Shown here in pieces: positions 20,275 to 30,215 of a DNA stretch of 64,000 nt. Within the stretch, counting starts at the first letter, position 1; the number at the start of each line of letters is the position of its first letter. Under the pieces are notes generated by a model. That model had not been told where the DNA came from. It ran no database searches and worked only from the letters and a program-made list of their open reading frames with translations. Source of the DNA: Tranquillimonas alkanivorans (lineage in GTDB: Bacteria > Pseudomonadota > Alphaproteobacteria > Rhodobacterales > Rhodobacteraceae); assembly GCF_900115595.1 (NCBI RefSeq), contig NZ_FOXA01000001.1, positions 1 to 64,000 on the forward strand, in the 5' to 3' direction. The translations under genes and the position numbers were made by a program.

Positions 20275-21183
20275 TCAGTCCCCGTCGCCGAAATCGAGGC
20301 CCATTTCCGAGTACCGCTCGGCCTCTTCCAGCCAGTTCGGCCGGACACGGACCTGCAGGAACAGGTGCACCTTGCGGCCCAGGAATTCCTCCAGCTCCGC
20401 CCGTGCCGCCTGCCCCACGGCCTTCGTCGTCTCGCCCTTGCGGCCCAGCACGATGCCCTTGTGCCCGTCCCGCGCGACATAGATCACCTGGTCGATCCGG
20501 GCCGAGCCGTCCTTGCGCTCTTCCCAGTTCTCGGTCTCGACCGTCAGCTGGTAGGGCAGTTCCTGGTGCAGCCGCAGCGTCAGCTTCTCGCGCGTGATCT
20601 CGGCCGCGATCATGCGCATCGGAAGGTCGGCGATCTGGTCCTCCGGGTAGAGCCACTGCCCCGCCGGCAGTTCCGAGCCGAGCCACGCGCGCAGATCGTC
20701 GACGCCATGTCCCTTCTCGGCCGAGATCATGAAGGTCTGCACGAACTCGAACCGCGCGTTCAGCTGCTCCGTCAGCGCCAGCAGCTTCGACCGCTCGACC
20801 CGGTCGATCTTGTTGATCGCCAGCGCGACCTTGCGGCCGCGCGCGTGCTCGGCCAGCCCGTCGAGGATGCCCGCGACGCCCTCGGTAATGCCGCGATGCG
20901 CCTCGACCATCAGCACCACGATGTCGGCATCCGCCGCCCCGCCCCAGGCCGCGGCGACCATCGAACGGTCGAGCCGGCGGCGCGGGCGGAAGATGCCCGG
21001 CGTATCCACGAAGACGATCTGCGCATCGCCCTCGATCGCGACGCCGCGGATGCGGGCGCGCGTGGTCTGCACCTTGTGCGTGACGATCGACACCTTGGCG
21101 CCGACCATCCGGTTCAGCAGCGTCGACTTTCCGGCATTTGGTTCGCCGATCAGGGCCACGAAGCCCGCGCGCGTCTCAGCCAT
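20275..21183 (-). CDS. era: GTPase Era
   Basis: Era is a GTPase that binds 16S rRNA and helps 30S maturation. The 302-residue product has G1 [10 protein letters not shown]2 TRARIRG, G3 DTPGIF, G4 NKID and G5 SAEKG, then a C-terminal KH domain with [29 protein letters not shown]. The ATG at 21183 gives the standard [13 protein letters not shown] start and overlaps the end of rnc by 8 bases, so expression is probably coupled to rnc. Confidence 0.97.
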   Translation of the reverse strand: MAETRAGFVALIGEPNAGKSTLLNRMVGAKVSIVTHKVQTTRARIRGVAIEGDAQIVFVDTPGIFRPRRRLDRSMVAAAWGGAADADIVVLMVEAHRGITEGVAGILDGLAEHARGRKVALAINKIDRVERSKLLALTEQLNARFEFVQTFMISAEKGHGVDDLRAWLGSELPAGQWLYPEDQIADLPMRMIAAEITREKLTLRLHQELPYQLTVETENWEERKDGSARIDQVIYVARDGHKGIVLGRKGETTKAVGQAARAELEEFLGRKVHLFLQVRVRPNWLEEAERYSEMGLDFGDGD

Positions 21184-21865
21184 CCGGCATCTCCACCTTG
21201 TCCAGCAGGGCTTTCGCCGCCGCCTGTTCCGCCTGCCGTTTCGATCCCGCCTTCGCCCGCGCCGCCCGGCCGTCGGACAGGCGCGCCTCGATCGTGAACA
21301 TGGGCGCGTGATCCGGCCCGTCGCGCGCCACCTCGACGTAGACGGGCGGCGGCGCGCCGCGCCCCTGCGCCCATTCCTGAAGGCTGGTCTTGGCGTCGCG
21401 GGCATCCGCCTCGACCCGGGCGATCCGGTCGCCCCAGAGTCGCAGGATCAGCGCGCGCGCCGCATCGAGCCCCGCGTCAAGATACACCGCCGCGATCACC
21501 GCTTCCATCGCGTCGCCCAGCAGCGCCGCCTTGCGCCGCCCGCCGGACATCTGCTCGGACCGGCCGAGCTTGAGCACTGCGCCAAGCTCGACCTGGCGCG
21601 CGACTTCGGCGCAAGTTTCCTTGCGCACCAGTGCGTTGAAACGCGGGGCAAGCTGCCCCTCGGCCGCGTCCGGGTCGGCCTTCAGCAGCGCCTCGGACAT
21701 CACCAGCCCCAGCACCCGGTCGCCCAAGAACTCGAGCCGCTGGTTATCGGGCCGCGTGGGCGATGAGATCGAGGAATGGGTGACAGCGCGCAAAAGCAGC
21801 TCCGGCCGGGCGAAGTCGTGGCCCAGCCGGTCGGCGAAATCCCTCAGTTCGGCCGAGAGCTTCAC
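21176..21865 (-). CDS. rnc: Ribonuclease III
   Basis: RNase III cleaves double-stranded RNA in rRNA and mRNA processing. The 229-residue product has the catalytic motif [15 protein letters not shown], with a second acidic motif [16 protein letters not shown], and a C-terminal dsRNA-binding domain ending [20 protein letters not shown]. It starts at GTG 21865, overlapping the lepB stop (GTGA). The signature serine in LGDSVL is arginine here, which is outside the catalytic set. Confidence 0.96.
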   Translation of the reverse strand: MKLSAELRDFADRLGHDFARPELLLRAVTHSSISSPTRPDNQRLEFLGDRVLGLVMSEALLKADPDAAEGQLAPRFNALVRKETCAEVARQVELGAVLKLGRSEQMSGGRRKAALLGDAMEAVIAAVYLDAGLDAARALILRLWGDRIARVEADARDAKTSLQEWAQGRGAPPPVYVEVARDGPDHAPMFTIEARLSDGRAARAKAGSKRQAEQAAAKALLDKVEMPDG

Positions 21866-22647
21866 TCGATCTCCTCGAAGAACCGGTCGGGGCGCCAGGT
21901 CCAGAAGTACAGCATCGAGCGTCCGGCGGACGAGAACATCACCCGGTCCGCCCGGCCGATCAGGTTCTCGTACGGCACGAAGCCTACGCCCATGGCGTTC
22001 TGACTCACGCGGCTGTCCGTGGAATTGTCGCGGTTGTCGCCCATGAAGAAATAGTGGCCCTCGGGCACGGTGTAGACCGGCGTGTCGTCCAGCCGCGAGG
22101 GCCGGATGTTGAGCACGTGGTGCGACACGCCGTTGGGCAGCGTTTCGACGAAGCGCGACTTCTCGCAGTCGCCGCCCAGCCCCACGCCCGCGTTCTCGCA
22201 TTGCGGCAGGCTGCCGACGGGGCCCTGCTTCTCGAACTCTTCCACGAACGTGCCGGCGGGCACCTGCGGGGCCTCCTGACCGTTTATATACAGGATGCCG
22301 TCGCGCATCTGGATCTCGTCGCCCGGCAGGCCGATCAGCCGCTTGATGAAGTCCGACCCGGTGACGGGGTGGCGGAACACGACGACGTCGCCGCGCTCGG
22401 GCTCCGAGCCCAGGATGCGGCCTGAGAACGGGCAGATCCCGAATGGGCAGGAATACTGCGAGTAGCCATAGGCCATCTTGTTGACGAACAGGAAGTCGCC
22501 GACCAGCAGCGTGTCCTTCATGCTGCCCGAGGGAATCCAGAACGGCTGGAAGAACAACGTCCGGAACACGCCCGCGATCAGCAGCGCGTAGACGATGGTC
22601 TTCACGGTCTCGAGGAGTCCGTCCTTCTTCTCGGCCTTGCTCGTCAT
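21862..22647 (-). CDS. lepB: Signal peptidase I
   Basis: LepB removes signal peptides from exported proteins. The 261-residue protein has one N-terminal membrane anchor (about 17-35), the nucleophile Ser42 in [13 protein letters not shown], the general-base lysine in [11 protein letters not shown] and the box E region [14 protein letters not shown]. An inserted periplasmic loop has paired cysteines ([10 protein letters not shown]). It is followed by rnc with a four-base overlap. Confidence 0.97.
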   Translation of the reverse strand: MTSKAEKKDGLLETVKTIVYALLIAGVFRTLFFQPFWIPSGSMKDTLLVGDFLFVNKMAYGYSQYSCPFGICPFSGRILGSEPERGDVVVFRHPVTGSDFIKRLIGLPGDEIQMRDGILYINGQEAPQVPAGTFVEEFEKQGPVGSLPQCENAGVGLGGDCEKSRFVETLPNGVSHHVLNIRPSRLDDTPVYTVPEGHYFFMGDNRDNSTDSRVSQNAMGVGFVPYENLIGRADRVMFSSAGRSMLYFWTWRPDRFFEEIE

Positions 22648-22739
22648 GCCCTGCCTCTCGTTCGTGGGTCCGGCGCTTCATGGGCGGCGGGCGTTTCGGT
22701 GTCAAGTTCGTGCCCGGCCCGCAGGCGCGGCTCCTCGTC

Positions 22740-22793
22740 CATCTCTGGTCCGTAAATATCCCCGCCGGAGGCACGCGCGCCCGCAGGGCGCGC
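22740..22793. repeat. Bipartite intergenic repeat, copy C
   Basis: CATCTCTGGTCCGTAAATAT and CCCCGCCGGAGG form the box, followed by hairpin arms GCGCGCCC / GGGCGCGC (22775-22793). It lies between acpS and lepB, two genes on the same strand. Confidence 0.7.
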
Positions 22794-22819
22794 CACGCGA
22801 TGGCGTGCGCCGGAGGCGC

Positions 22820-23248
22820 TCATTGTCGCAGCAGTTCCCCGGCCGCGGCGCCCACGCGGCGCGCCTCGATCACCACGAAGGCCTGCGCCCAGGGGTGATC
22901 GTCGGTCAGCGTGACGTGGATGACCGCTTCGTGCCCCGGCGGGGTCATGGCGTCCAGCCGCTCTTTCGCCCAACCGGTAACGTGCATCACGGGCTGGCCG
23001 GTGCGCAGGTTCGACACCGACATGTCCTTCCAGGCGATACCCATGCGCAGGCCGGTGCCCAGCGCCTTCGAGCATGCCTCTTTCGCGGCCCAGCGCTTGG
23101 CGTAGGTGCCGGCGGTGTCGGCGCGGCGCTCGGCCTTGCGCTGCTCGGTCTCAGTGAAGACGCGATTGCGGAAGCGGTCGCCGAACCGATCCAGCGTGGC
23201 GGCGATCCGCTCGATATTGGCGAGGTCGGTGCCGATCCCCAGGATCAT
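22820..23248 (-). CDS. acpS: Holo-[acyl-carrier-protein] synthase
   Basis: AcpS attaches 4'-phosphopantetheine from CoA to ACP. The 142-residue protein has the metal motif [12 protein letters not shown] at its start and the second motif [15 protein letters not shown], both intact. It sits in the conserved pdxJ-acpS-lepB-rnc-era order, here with a CAP-domain gene between pdxJ and acpS and a repeat element between acpS and lepB. Confidence 0.96.
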   Translation of the reverse strand: MILGIGTDLANIERIAATLDRFGDRFRNRVFTETEQRKAERRADTAGTYAKRWAAKEACSKALGTGLRMGIAWKDMSVSNLRTGQPVMHVTGWAKERLDAMTPPGHEAVIHVTLTDDHPWAQAFVVIEARRVGAAAGELLRQ

Positions 23249-23273
23249 GCCGCGCCCCGCCCGGGTCCTACGC

Positions 23274-23765
23274 CTAGAGAGGTGAGCCTACCACCATCGC
23301 CCAGTATGGCAGGCCGTCGCGACCGATCGCCACGGCAACCCCCGCCTGCGTCGCCTTGCCGCTCAGGATGTTCTTGCGATGGCTGGACGAGCCCATCCAG
23401 CCGGTGAAGATCTCCTGCGCGCTGTCCTGCCCGTAGCCCACGTTCTCGGCCACGAAGCGGAAGCGATAGCCGTTGCCGCGCGCGCGGTCGCCCGGGGAGC
23501 TCCGCCGGTCGCCGGTATGCGACATGGTCGTGTTTTCGGCCATCCAGCAAGCGTGCTGTTGCGCCGCCCGCATCAGACGGTCCTCGGGCGACAGCCGCGG
23601 AAGTCCGCTCTGCCGCCGCGATTTGTTCGAAAGCTCCACCACCGACTTCGCGATGGTGCTTACGTTCTGGGGCACCTTGCACGCTGCCGCGGCCGGTCCC
23701 GCCGCCGCGCACGCCAAAGCCACCCCGGCGGCGAGCGCCGCCCGATAAGTGTATTGCCTGATCAT
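23274..23765 (-). CDS. Secreted CAP (SCP/PR-1) domain protein
   Basis: The 163-residue product has a clear Sec signal peptide ([21 protein letters not shown]..., cleavage near residue 27). The CAP domain follows, with [43 protein letters not shown] and the end [14 protein letters not shown]; the histidines at these motifs are the family's conserved cavity residues. Function of bacterial CAP proteins is mostly unknown. Its position between pdxJ and acpS interrupts an otherwise conserved gene pair. Confidence 0.9.
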   Translation of the reverse strand: MIRQYTYRAALAAGVALACAAAGPAAAACKVPQNVSTIAKSVVELSNKSRRQSGLPRLSPEDRLMRAAQQHACWMAENTTMSHTGDRRSSPGDRARGNGYRFRFVAENVGYGQDSAQEIFTGWMGSSSHRKNILSGKATQAGVAVAIGRDGLPYWAMVVGSPL

Positions 23766-23834
23766 CCTGCCATCCTTCGTTCGAAGTACGGCGAAGGTAT
23801 GACCGGATTTGTTCAGGAAAAAGCAAACGAAGGC

Positions 23835-24581
23835 TCACGAACGCGCCATCTGCATCAGTCGGCGCATTTCCGCGATCGCGGGGTGGAGCCCGCGGAAAAT
23901 CGCCTCTCCGATCAGGAAATGCCCGATGTTGAGCTCGCGCATCTCGGGGAACGCGGCGACGGGTCCGACGGTGTCATAGGTCAGCCCGTGGCCCGCGTGC
24001 ACCTCGAGCCCGAGGGAGTGGGCATAGGCCGACATCTCGCGCAGGCGCTCGAGCTCGGCGTCGCGGTCGCCGGTGCGTCCCTCGGCATGGGCGTCGCAAT
24101 AGGCGCCGGTGTGGAGTTCGACCACCGCCGCGCCGATGCGGTGCGCGGCGTCGATCTGCGCAGGGTCGGCGGCGACGAAGATCGACACGCGGCTGCCGGC
24201 CTCGCGCAGGGGGGCGATGAAGTGGGCGAGCCGGTTTTCATCCTTTGCGACCTCCAGCCCGCCCTCGGTCGTGCGCTCCTCGCGCCGCTCGGGAACGATG
24301 CAGACCGCGTGCGGCTTGTGGCGCAGGGCGATGGCCTGCATCTCGTCCGTGGCCGCCATCTCGAGGTTGAGCGGCACGCTGAGCGTTTGCATCAACCCGT
24401 CGATGTCGGCGTCCGAGATGTGGCGCCGGTCCTCGCGCAGGTGCGCGGTGATGCCGTCGGCGCCCGCCTCCTCGGCCAGTCGCGCGGCGCGCAGGGGGTC
24501 GGGGGTCGTGCCGCCGCGCGCGTTTCGCACGGTGGCCACGTGGTCGATGTTCACGCCAAGTCTCAGACGATGCTCGCTCAC
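23835..24581 (-). CDS. pdxJ: Pyridoxine 5'-phosphate synthase
   Basis: PdxJ condenses 1-deoxy-xylulose phosphate with 3-amino-2-oxopropyl phosphate in vitamin B6 synthesis. The 248-residue TIM barrel has LGVNIDHVATVRNARGG at the start, the active-site GADGITAHLREDRRHI, LNLEMAATDEM, VCIVPERREE and the phosphate-binding GHGLTYD and ELNIGHFLIGEAIF. All family blocks look intact. Confidence 0.97.
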   Translation of the reverse strand: MSEHRLRLGVNIDHVATVRNARGGTTPDPLRAARLAEEAGADGITAHLREDRRHISDADIDGLMQTLSVPLNLEMAATDEMQAIALRHKPHAVCIVPERREERTTEGGLEVAKDENRLAHFIAPLREAGSRVSIFVAADPAQIDAAHRIGAAVVELHTGAYCDAHAEGRTGDRDAELERLREMSAYAHSLGLEVHAGHGLTYDTVGPVAAFPEMRELNIGHFLIGEAIFRGLHPAIAEMRRLMQMARS

Positions 24582-24612
24582 GGCCGGCTCCTTCTCGGGT
24601 TCGGCGCCGTTC

Positions 24613-25251
24613 TTAATCGGCTTTGAGCGCCGCGTCAGCCTTCACCCGCCGCTTGGCGAAATTCTTCTTCATCCGGTGGATGCGCGCCTTCTGGTAGGCC
24701 CCGATCAGCGGACGGCTCGCGGCGTACGAGATGCCGGCCGCGATCAGCCCGGGGATCAGCCCGCCCACGGTGTAGGGCAGCAGCACCTGGACGACGAAGT
24801 CGCCCAGCCGCTCCCAATGCGTCGGCTCGGGCGTGAAGATGGCGTGGACGTTCTGCCACATCTCGACCGAGGCGTTGCTGAACGCGCCGAAGATGCGCGG
24901 CAGCGGCAGCGGCTCGTCGTAGCCCAGCATGAACTGCCCCAGCTCGACCGAGATGCCGGCGATGAAGGGGAATGTCAGCGGGTTGCCGAAGAAGGTCGCC
25001 AGCAGCGCCGCCACCACGTTGCCCCGGATCAGCCAGGCCAGCGCGGCGGACATCAGGAAATGCAGGCCGAAGAACGGCGTGAAGCAGACGAAGACGCCAC
25101 AGGCGATGCCGCGGCTGATCTTGTATGCGGGGTCAGGTAGACGGTGCAGCCGGTGGCCGACATAACGCGCGGCCCGCGTCCATCCGCCCCGGGGATAGAC
25201 GAAGTCCGTCACGACCTGGAAATACGACCGGGGTGTGCGTCTCTTGAACAC
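24613..25251 (-). CDS. DUF2062 membrane protein
   Basis: The 212-residue protein has several membrane helices and the DUF2062 motifs: KISRGIACGVFVCFTPFFGLHFLMSAALAW and FFGNPLTFPFIAGISVELGQFMLGYD. The C-terminus is strongly basic (RMKKNFAKRRVK). Function unknown. It lies between rel and pdxJ on the same strand with short gaps, consistent with one transcript. Confidence 0.87.
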   Translation of the reverse strand: MFKRRTPRSYFQVVTDFVYPRGGWTRAARYVGHRLHRLPDPAYKISRGIACGVFVCFTPFFGLHFLMSAALAWLIRGNVVAALLATFFGNPLTFPFIAGISVELGQFMLGYDEPLPLPRIFGAFSNASVEMWQNVHAIFTPEPTHWERLGDFVVQVLLPYTVGGLIPGLIAAGISYAASRPLIGAYQKARIHRMKKNFAKRRVKADAALKAD

Positions 25252-25271
25252 CTTTCCTGCCGTCTCCTTCC

Positions 25272-27392
25272 CTAGGGCCGCCGGCCCAGATCCCTGTGCC
25301 GCACGATGCTGGCCACGTCGCTGTCCGCCTCGAGCCCGAGCATCACCGCATGCATATGCTCTACGTCTCGCAGATCAACATCGACAATCAGGCGATAGAA
25401 GTCCGGCTTTCTGTCGACAAAGCGGAGATCCGAGATATTCGCCTTCTGCTCGCCGATCAGGGTGCAGATGCGGCCCAGCACGCCCGCGTCGTTCGAGATG
25501 GTCATGTCGAAGCTGACCGTGTTCACCGCCCGGTGAACGCCTGAATGCCAGTGAAGGTCCACCCAGCGGTCATTCTGGCTTTCGAACTCTTCCAGCGCCG
25601 GGCAGTCGATGGCGTGGATCACTACGCCCCGGCCCGAATAGCCGATGCCGACGATGCGCTCGCCCGGCAGCGGCTGACAGCACTGGGCGCGGGCGTACTT
25701 CTGTTCGGGCGACAGACCGACGACCGCGCGCTGCGCCTCGACCTCCTCACCGCGGTGGCGGGCGAGTTCAGGATACAGCGTCTCGACCACCTTGCGCGCC
25801 GTCAGCTCGGCCGAGCCCAGCCGCGCCAGCACCTCGTCGCTGCCCGCCAGGCCCATCTGCCGCGCCGCCGTCGCCAGCGCCTTGTCGGTCACGCGCTTGC
25901 CGACATGGTCGAAGGCCACCCGCGCCAGTTCGCGGCCAAGCTTGATGAACCGCTCTCGGTCCTCTTCCCGCAGCGAGCGGCGGATCGCGGTCTTGGCGCG
26001 GCCGGTGGCGACGATGTCGATCCACGTGGCCTGCGGGCGCTGCCCTTCGGCGGTCAGGATCTCGACCGACTGGCCGTTCTTCAGACGCGTCCACAGCGGC
26101 ACGCGGATCGCATCGACCTTGGCGCCCACGCAGCTATCGCCGATCCGGGTGTGGATGGCATAGGCGAAGTCCAGCGGCGTCGCGCCCTTGGGCAGCTTCA
26201 CCACGTCGCCCTTGGGCGTGAAGCAGAACACCTGGTCCTGGTACATCTCGAGCTTCACGGCCTCGAGGAACTCGTCATGGTCCTCGGCGGCGTGGAAGCG
26301 TTCGGTCAGCGACGAGATCCAGCGCGCCGGATCGACGGCGAAACGGTTTTCGGCCCGCACGCCGTCGCGGTACGACCAGTGGGCGGCAACGCCCGTCTCG
26401 GCGACCTCGTGCATCTCACGCGTGCGGATCTGCACCTCGACCCGCTTGCCGTCGCGGCCCGAGACTGTCGTGTGGATCGAGCGGTAGCCGTTGGACTTGG
26501 GCTGGCTTATGTAGTCCTTGAACCGGGTGGGCACCGCACGCCAGCGCTGATGGATGGCCCCCAGCACGCCGTAGCAGTCCATCTCGGAATTGCAGATCAC
26601 GCGGAAGCCGTAGATGTCGGAGAGGCGCGAAAAGCCCATCTCCTTCTCCTGCATCTTCCGCCAGATCGAGAACGGCTTCTTGGCCCGGCCGAACACCTCG
26701 GCCTCGATCCCGACCTTGTCGAGCTCGTGCCGGATGTCGGTCGTGATCTTGTCGATCACATCGCCGGTTTCGCGCTGGAGCGTGACGAAGCGGCGGATGA
26801 TCGAGCGGCGGCCATCGGGGTTGAGCACCTGGAAGGCCAGGTCCTCTAGCTCTTCGCGCATCCACTGCATGCCCATCCGGCCGGCGAGCGGCGCGAAGAT
26901 GTCCATCGTCTCGCGCGCCTTCTGCACCTGCTTCTCGTGCCGCATCGACTTGATCGTGCGCATGTTGTGCAGCCGGTCGGCAAGCTTGACCAGGATCACC
27001 CGCAGGTCCTTGGACATCGCCATGAACAGCTTGCGGAAGTTCTCGGCCTGCTTCGTCTCGGTCGAGGTCAGCTGAAGGTTCGTCAGCTTGGTCACGCCGT
27101 CGACGAGTTCGGCGATCTCGAAACCGAAGCGGTCGACGACTTCGCCGTAGGTCGAGCGCGTGTCTTCGATCACGTCGTGCAGGAGGGCTGTGACGATCGT
27201 GGAATCGTCAAGCTGCATCTCGGTCAGGATAGCGGCGACGGCGACGGGATGCGTGAAGTACGGCTCGCCCGAGTGGCGGAACTGCCCTTCGTGCATCCTC
27301 TGGCCGTAATCGAAGGCCTCGCGGATAAGGCCTTCGTTGGTCTTCGGATTGTAGTTGCGGACGAGCGCGATCAGGTCGTCGACGTCGATCAT
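25272..27392 (-). CDS. rel: Bifunctional (p)ppGpp synthetase/hydrolase (Rel/SpoT family)
   Basis: This is the stringent-response enzyme that makes and degrades (p)ppGpp. The 706-residue protein has, in order, an HD hydrolase domain (THPVAV with His48; LLHDVIEDT at about 71-79), a synthetase domain (YGFRVICNSEMDCYGVLGAIHQRW; YRSIHTTVSGRDGKRVEVQIRT), a TGS domain (FTPKGDVVKLPKGATPLDFAYAIH) and a C-terminal ACT domain. Both catalytic domains look complete, as expected for the single RSH of alphaproteobacteria. rpoZ lies 31 bases upstream. Confidence 0.96.
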   Translation of the reverse strand: MIDVDDLIALVRNYNPKTNEGLIREAFDYGQRMHEGQFRHSGEPYFTHPVAVAAILTEMQLDDSTIVTALLHDVIEDTRSTYGEVVDRFGFEIAELVDGVTKLTNLQLTSTETKQAENFRKLFMAMSKDLRVILVKLADRLHNMRTIKSMRHEKQVQKARETMDIFAPLAGRMGMQWMREELEDLAFQVLNPDGRRSIIRRFVTLQRETGDVIDKITTDIRHELDKVGIEAEVFGRAKKPFSIWRKMQEKEMGFSRLSDIYGFRVICNSEMDCYGVLGAIHQRWRAVPTRFKDYISQPKSNGYRSIHTTVSGRDGKRVEVQIRTREMHEVAETGVAAHWSYRDGVRAENRFAVDPARWISSLTERFHAAEDHDEFLEAVKLEMYQDQVFCFTPKGDVVKLPKGATPLDFAYAIHTRIGDSCVGAKVDAIRVPLWTRLKNGQSVEILTAEGQRPQATWIDIVATGRAKTAIRRSLREEDRERFIKLGRELARVAFDHVGKRVTDKALATAARQMGLAGSDEVLARLGSAELTARKVVETLYPELARHRGEEVEAQRAVVGLSPEQKYARAQCCQPLPGERIVGIGYSGRGVVIHAIDCPALEEFESQNDRWVDLHWHSGVHRAVNTVSFDMTISNDAGVLGRICTLIGEQKANISDLRFVDRKPDFYRLIVDVDLRDVEHMHAVMLGLEADSDVASIVRHRDLGRRP

Positions 27393-27423
27393 TCCCTATC
27401 CGCCTCGCGGGGCGCGTACGCCC

Positions 27424-27780
27424 TTATTGCTGCCCCTGCGCCGCCATGAGCGCCCGCAAGAGTTGCTCTTCCGACGGGTCCTCGTCGGGCTTGTCCTGCT
27501 CGGCGCCGCCACCCATGAGAAGCGCCATCGCGTCTTCCTCGGGCTCATCGACCTCGATCTGGGTCTGGTTGCTCTCGATCATGCGCTCGCGCAGATCCTC
27601 GGCCGGCTGGGTTTCCTCCGCGATCTCGCGCAGGGCGACGACCGGGTTCTTGTCGTTGTCGCGGTCCACCGTCAGCGGTCCGCCACTCGCGATCTCTCGG
27701 GCGCGGTGCGCGGCGAGCATCACCAGCTCGAACCGGTTGGGAACCTTGTCGACGCAATCTTCGACCGTCACGCGGGCCAT
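27424..27780 (-). CDS. rpoZ: RNA polymerase omega subunit
   Basis: The 118-residue subunit begins [30 protein letters not shown], the diagnostic omega sequence, with an acidic C-terminal tail. In many bacteria omega forms part of a ppGpp-binding site on RNA polymerase, which suits its position directly upstream of rel. Confidence 0.97.
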   Translation of the reverse strand: MARVTVEDCVDKVPNRFELVMLAAHRAREIASGGPLTVDRDNDKNPVVALREIAEETQPAEDLRERMIESNQTQIEVDEPEEDAMALLMGGGAEQDKPDEDPSEEQLLRALMAAQGQQ

Positions 27781-27862
27781 GGGAATCTCCGGTCAGTAAG
27801 GGAGGTCTGAAGTCACGTGTGTAAGGCGAACGAAATTGCTTGACAAGTCGAAAGTCAGACGC

Positions 27863-28453
27863 TCACAGCGGCGCGATCTGCGCCCGCTCTTCGGCCGGAA
27901 TTGCCGCCGCCATCTCGGCGACCGTCAGTCCAAAGACCGGGTGCCGCCAGTCCGGCGCGATCTCGGCCATCGGGACCAGGACGAAGGCCCGGTCCTGCAT
28001 CCGCGGATGCGGCAGGATCAGGCGGTCCGGCGCCTCGCGCGTCTGTCGCTCAAGCGGCAGATCGGCCCAGCGGCGGAACGTTGGCTCGTCCGGCGCCACC
28101 GCGTCCCCGTAGCCGAGCAGGTCGAGATCCAGCGTCCTTTCGCTCCAACGCACCTTCCGCTCGCGACCGAAGACCGACTCGACCTCGTGCAGCCGGCACA
28201 GGACGGCCTCGGGCGGAAGCGAGGTCCGGAAGACGGCTGCCGCGTTGACGAAATCGGGTCCCGCGCCGGCCGGAAAGCACGGCGTGCTGTACATCCGGCT
28301 TCGCGAACGCAACGTCATCTCGCCGCTGTCCAGCAGGCTAATCGACTCGTTCAGCGCTTCGTGAACAGATTTTCCGTCAAGCGCACTGTTCCCGCCGAGC
28401 GCGACGAATACTTCCGTATACGGGCTTGCCTGAAAGGATAGTTGCACCTGCAC
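27863..28453 (-). CDS. folK: 2-amino-4-hydroxy-6-hydroxymethyldihydropteridine pyrophosphokinase
   Basis: FolK transfers pyrophosphate from ATP to the pterin in folate synthesis. The family core begins VFVALGGNSALDG, with YSTPCFPAGAGPDFVNAAA, RWSERTLDLDLLGYGD and LILPHPRMQDRAFVLVPMAEIAPDW as the pterin- and ATP-binding blocks. The start is uncertain: no ATG is available, and candidate GTG codons lie at 28447, 28453 and 28501. I use 28453 because it leaves room for two divergent promoters and has a weak AGAAAG ahead of it. The 15-20 residues before the core are unlike most FolK proteins. Confidence 0.88.
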   Translation of the reverse strand: MQVQLSFQASPYTEVFVALGGNSALDGKSVHEALNESISLLDSGEMTLRSRSRMYSTPCFPAGAGPDFVNAAAVFRTSLPPEAVLCRLHEVESVFGRERKVRWSERTLDLDLLGYGDAVAPDEPTFRRWADLPLERQTREAPDRLILPHPRMQDRAFVLVPMAEIAPDWRHPVFGLTVAEMAAAIPAEERAQIAPL

Positions 28454-28552
28454 GCAGCTTTCTTGAATAAGTGGCCCTCGGCGGAGCAATCGCACACTCA
28501 CTCACGGAACGCACTTATTTTGCTCCGTCGCTATTAGAGAAGGACGACATTT

Positions 28553-29128
28553 ATGTTCTACCGAGACGAACGGCTCGCGCTGTTCATCGATGGTTCGAAC
28601 CTTTACGCCTCGGCGAAGGCGCTCGGGTTCGACATCGACTACAAGCTCCTGCGACAGGAGTTCATGCGCCGCGGCAAGCTCCTGCGCGCCTTCTACTATA
28701 CCGCGCTGCTTGAGAATGACGAGTATTCGCCGATCCGTCCGCTGGTGGACTGGCTGCACTACAACGGCTTCTCGATGGTGACGAAGCCCGCGAAGGAATA
28801 CACCGACAGCCAAGGCCGCCGGAAGGTCAAGGGCAACATGGATATCGAGCTGACGGTCGATGCCATGGAACTGGCCCCGCGCGTGGATCACGTTGTGTTG
28901 TTCTCGGGCGACGGCGACTTCAAGCCGCTGGTGGAAAGCCTTCAGCGCCAGGGCGTGCGGGTCTCGATCGTGTCCACGATCCGCAGCCAGCCGCCGATGA
29001 TCGCCGACGAGCTTCGCCGCCAGGCCGACAACTTCATCGAGCTCGACGAGCTCAAGGAAGTCATCGGGCGCCCGCCGCGCGAGCCCCGCAACGACGACCG
29101 CCCGATACGCGAGACGGTCGAAGACTGA
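28553..29128 (+). CDS. NYN/LabA-like domain protein
   Basis: The 191-residue protein has a PIN-like NYN fold: LALFIDGSNLYASAK near the start (acidic Asp13), KGNMDIELTVDAME, and VVLFSGDGDFKPLVESLQRQGVRV. Acidic residues in these three motifs form a metal site in related RNases, so RNase activity is likely but unproven. The C-terminal tail is charged (PPREPRNDDRPIRETVED). AGAAGGA precedes the ATG. It diverges from folK. Confidence 0.9.
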   Translation: MFYRDERLALFIDGSNLYASAKALGFDIDYKLLRQEFMRRGKLLRAFYYTALLENDEYSPIRPLVDWLHYNGFSMVTKPAKEYTDSQGRRKVKGNMDIELTVDAMELAPRVDHVVLFSGDGDFKPLVESLQRQGVRVSIVSTIRSQPPMIADELRRQADNFIELDELKEVIGRPPREPRNDDRPIRETVED

Positions 29129-29167
29129 AGCCGCCGCCGGAACGGCGGCGCGGCGGGAGCCGTTTTC

Positions 29168-29629
29168 ATGGGGATGGACGGCTCCCTTTCGCTTCTCACG
29201 ATGTTCGCCGCGGCCTTCGGCGCCGCGACGATCCTGCCCTTCCAGTCCGAGATCATCTTCGCCGCGCTCCAGGTGCGTGGCGACGTATCGCTGTTCGTGC
29301 TGATCGCGGTGGCGAGTGTGGGCAACACGCTGGGGTCGGTCCTGAACTACGTCATGGGCCGGGCTATCGAGCGCTTCCGCCACTCCCGCTGGTTTCCGGT
29401 CACCGAACGCCAGCTTGACCGGGCGCAGGAGTGGTACAATCGCTGGGGGGTCTGGACGCTTCTGCTGTCCTGGGCGCCCTTCGGCGACGCGGTCACGGTC
29501 GTCGCCGGCATCCTGCGCACGCGCTTCTGGCTGTTCCTGACGCTCGTCGCCATCGCCAAGACAGGCCGCTACATCGCGCTCGCGCTTCTGACCGACCAGG
29601 TGGCGCCGGGGCTGGTTGCCGGCCCCTAG
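29168..29629 (+). CDS. YqaA family membrane protein (VTT/DedA-like)
   Basis: The 153-residue protein has three to four membrane helices and the YqaA pattern: AATILPFQSEIIFAALQV, VASVGNTLGSVLNYVMGR and WGVWTLLLSWAPFGDAVTVVAGILR. The GNTLGSxxNYxxGR and PxGDxxxxxAG blocks match the VTT-domain half-helix repeats of DedA-type proteins, proposed lipid or ion transporters. Its stop codon overlaps the end of the converging cytochrome gene by four bases. Confidence 0.87.
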   Translation: MGMDGSLSLLTMFAAAFGAATILPFQSEIIFAALQVRGDVSLFVLIAVASVGNTLGSVLNYVMGRAIERFRHSRWFPVTERQLDRAQEWYNRWGVWTLLLSWAPFGDAVTVVAGILRTRFWLFLTLVAIAKTGRYIALALLTDQVAPGLVAGP

Positions 29630-30081
29630 CGCGCCGCTTCGTTCATCTGGTCGTGCCGGCGGATGACCTCTGCGGGCCACGTGCTCTTGATAAAGGCCAG
29701 CACCTCTCGGATCTGCTGGTCGCTCAGAACGTCGCCGAAGCCGGGCATCGCGCTTTCGTACCCGCCCCCGACCATCTCGGCCACGCCGTGCTTGGTCAGC
29801 AGGAACAGCTGTTCGGTTGGATGGTGCCAGGTATGCCCCGTCTCGTTGTGTGGCGGCGCGGGCATCAGGCCCGACGGCAGCCGCGTGCGCCAGTCCGGCT
29901 CGCCCTCCAGGTCCGCGCCGTGGCATGAAGCGCAATACTCTTCGTAAAGCGCCGCGCCGCGCGCCACCGCATCCGCGTCGTCATAGGGCAGCCGGCCGCC
30001 CTCGGCCGTGCCCTGCGACCAGATCCAGCCGCCTGCCGCGACGAGCGCCGCCACGCCCGCAAGTGTCGCCCATCTGAGCAT
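29626..30081 (-). CDS. Membrane-anchored cytochrome c
   Basis: The 151-residue protein has an N-terminal membrane anchor or signal ([18 protein letters not shown]), one heme-binding motif CASCH at about residues 50-54 and a likely methionine ligand in [21 protein letters not shown]. It resembles small class I cytochromes of periplasmic electron transfer. The gene stands alone and converges with yqaA, so the partner oxidoreductase is unknown. Confidence 0.9.
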   Translation of the reverse strand: MLRWATLAGVAALVAAGGWIWSQGTAEGGRLPYDDADAVARGAALYEEYCASCHGADLEGEPDWRTRLPSGLMPAPPHNETGHTWHHPTEQLFLLTKHGVAEMVGGGYESAMPGFGDVLSDQQIREVLAFIKSTWPAEVIRRHDQMNEAAR

Positions 30082-30215
30082 GTCGTCCTCCGCTTTGGCG
30101 GGTCTTTCAGTCCTTCCCGCGCTGGAAGGTCAAGACACGCGGGTGCGAGCGATGCGGGGGTGGACGGCTGCCGCCTGCCCGCTTACCTGTGTGGCCGGAA
30201 TCGAGGAGCCTCGCG

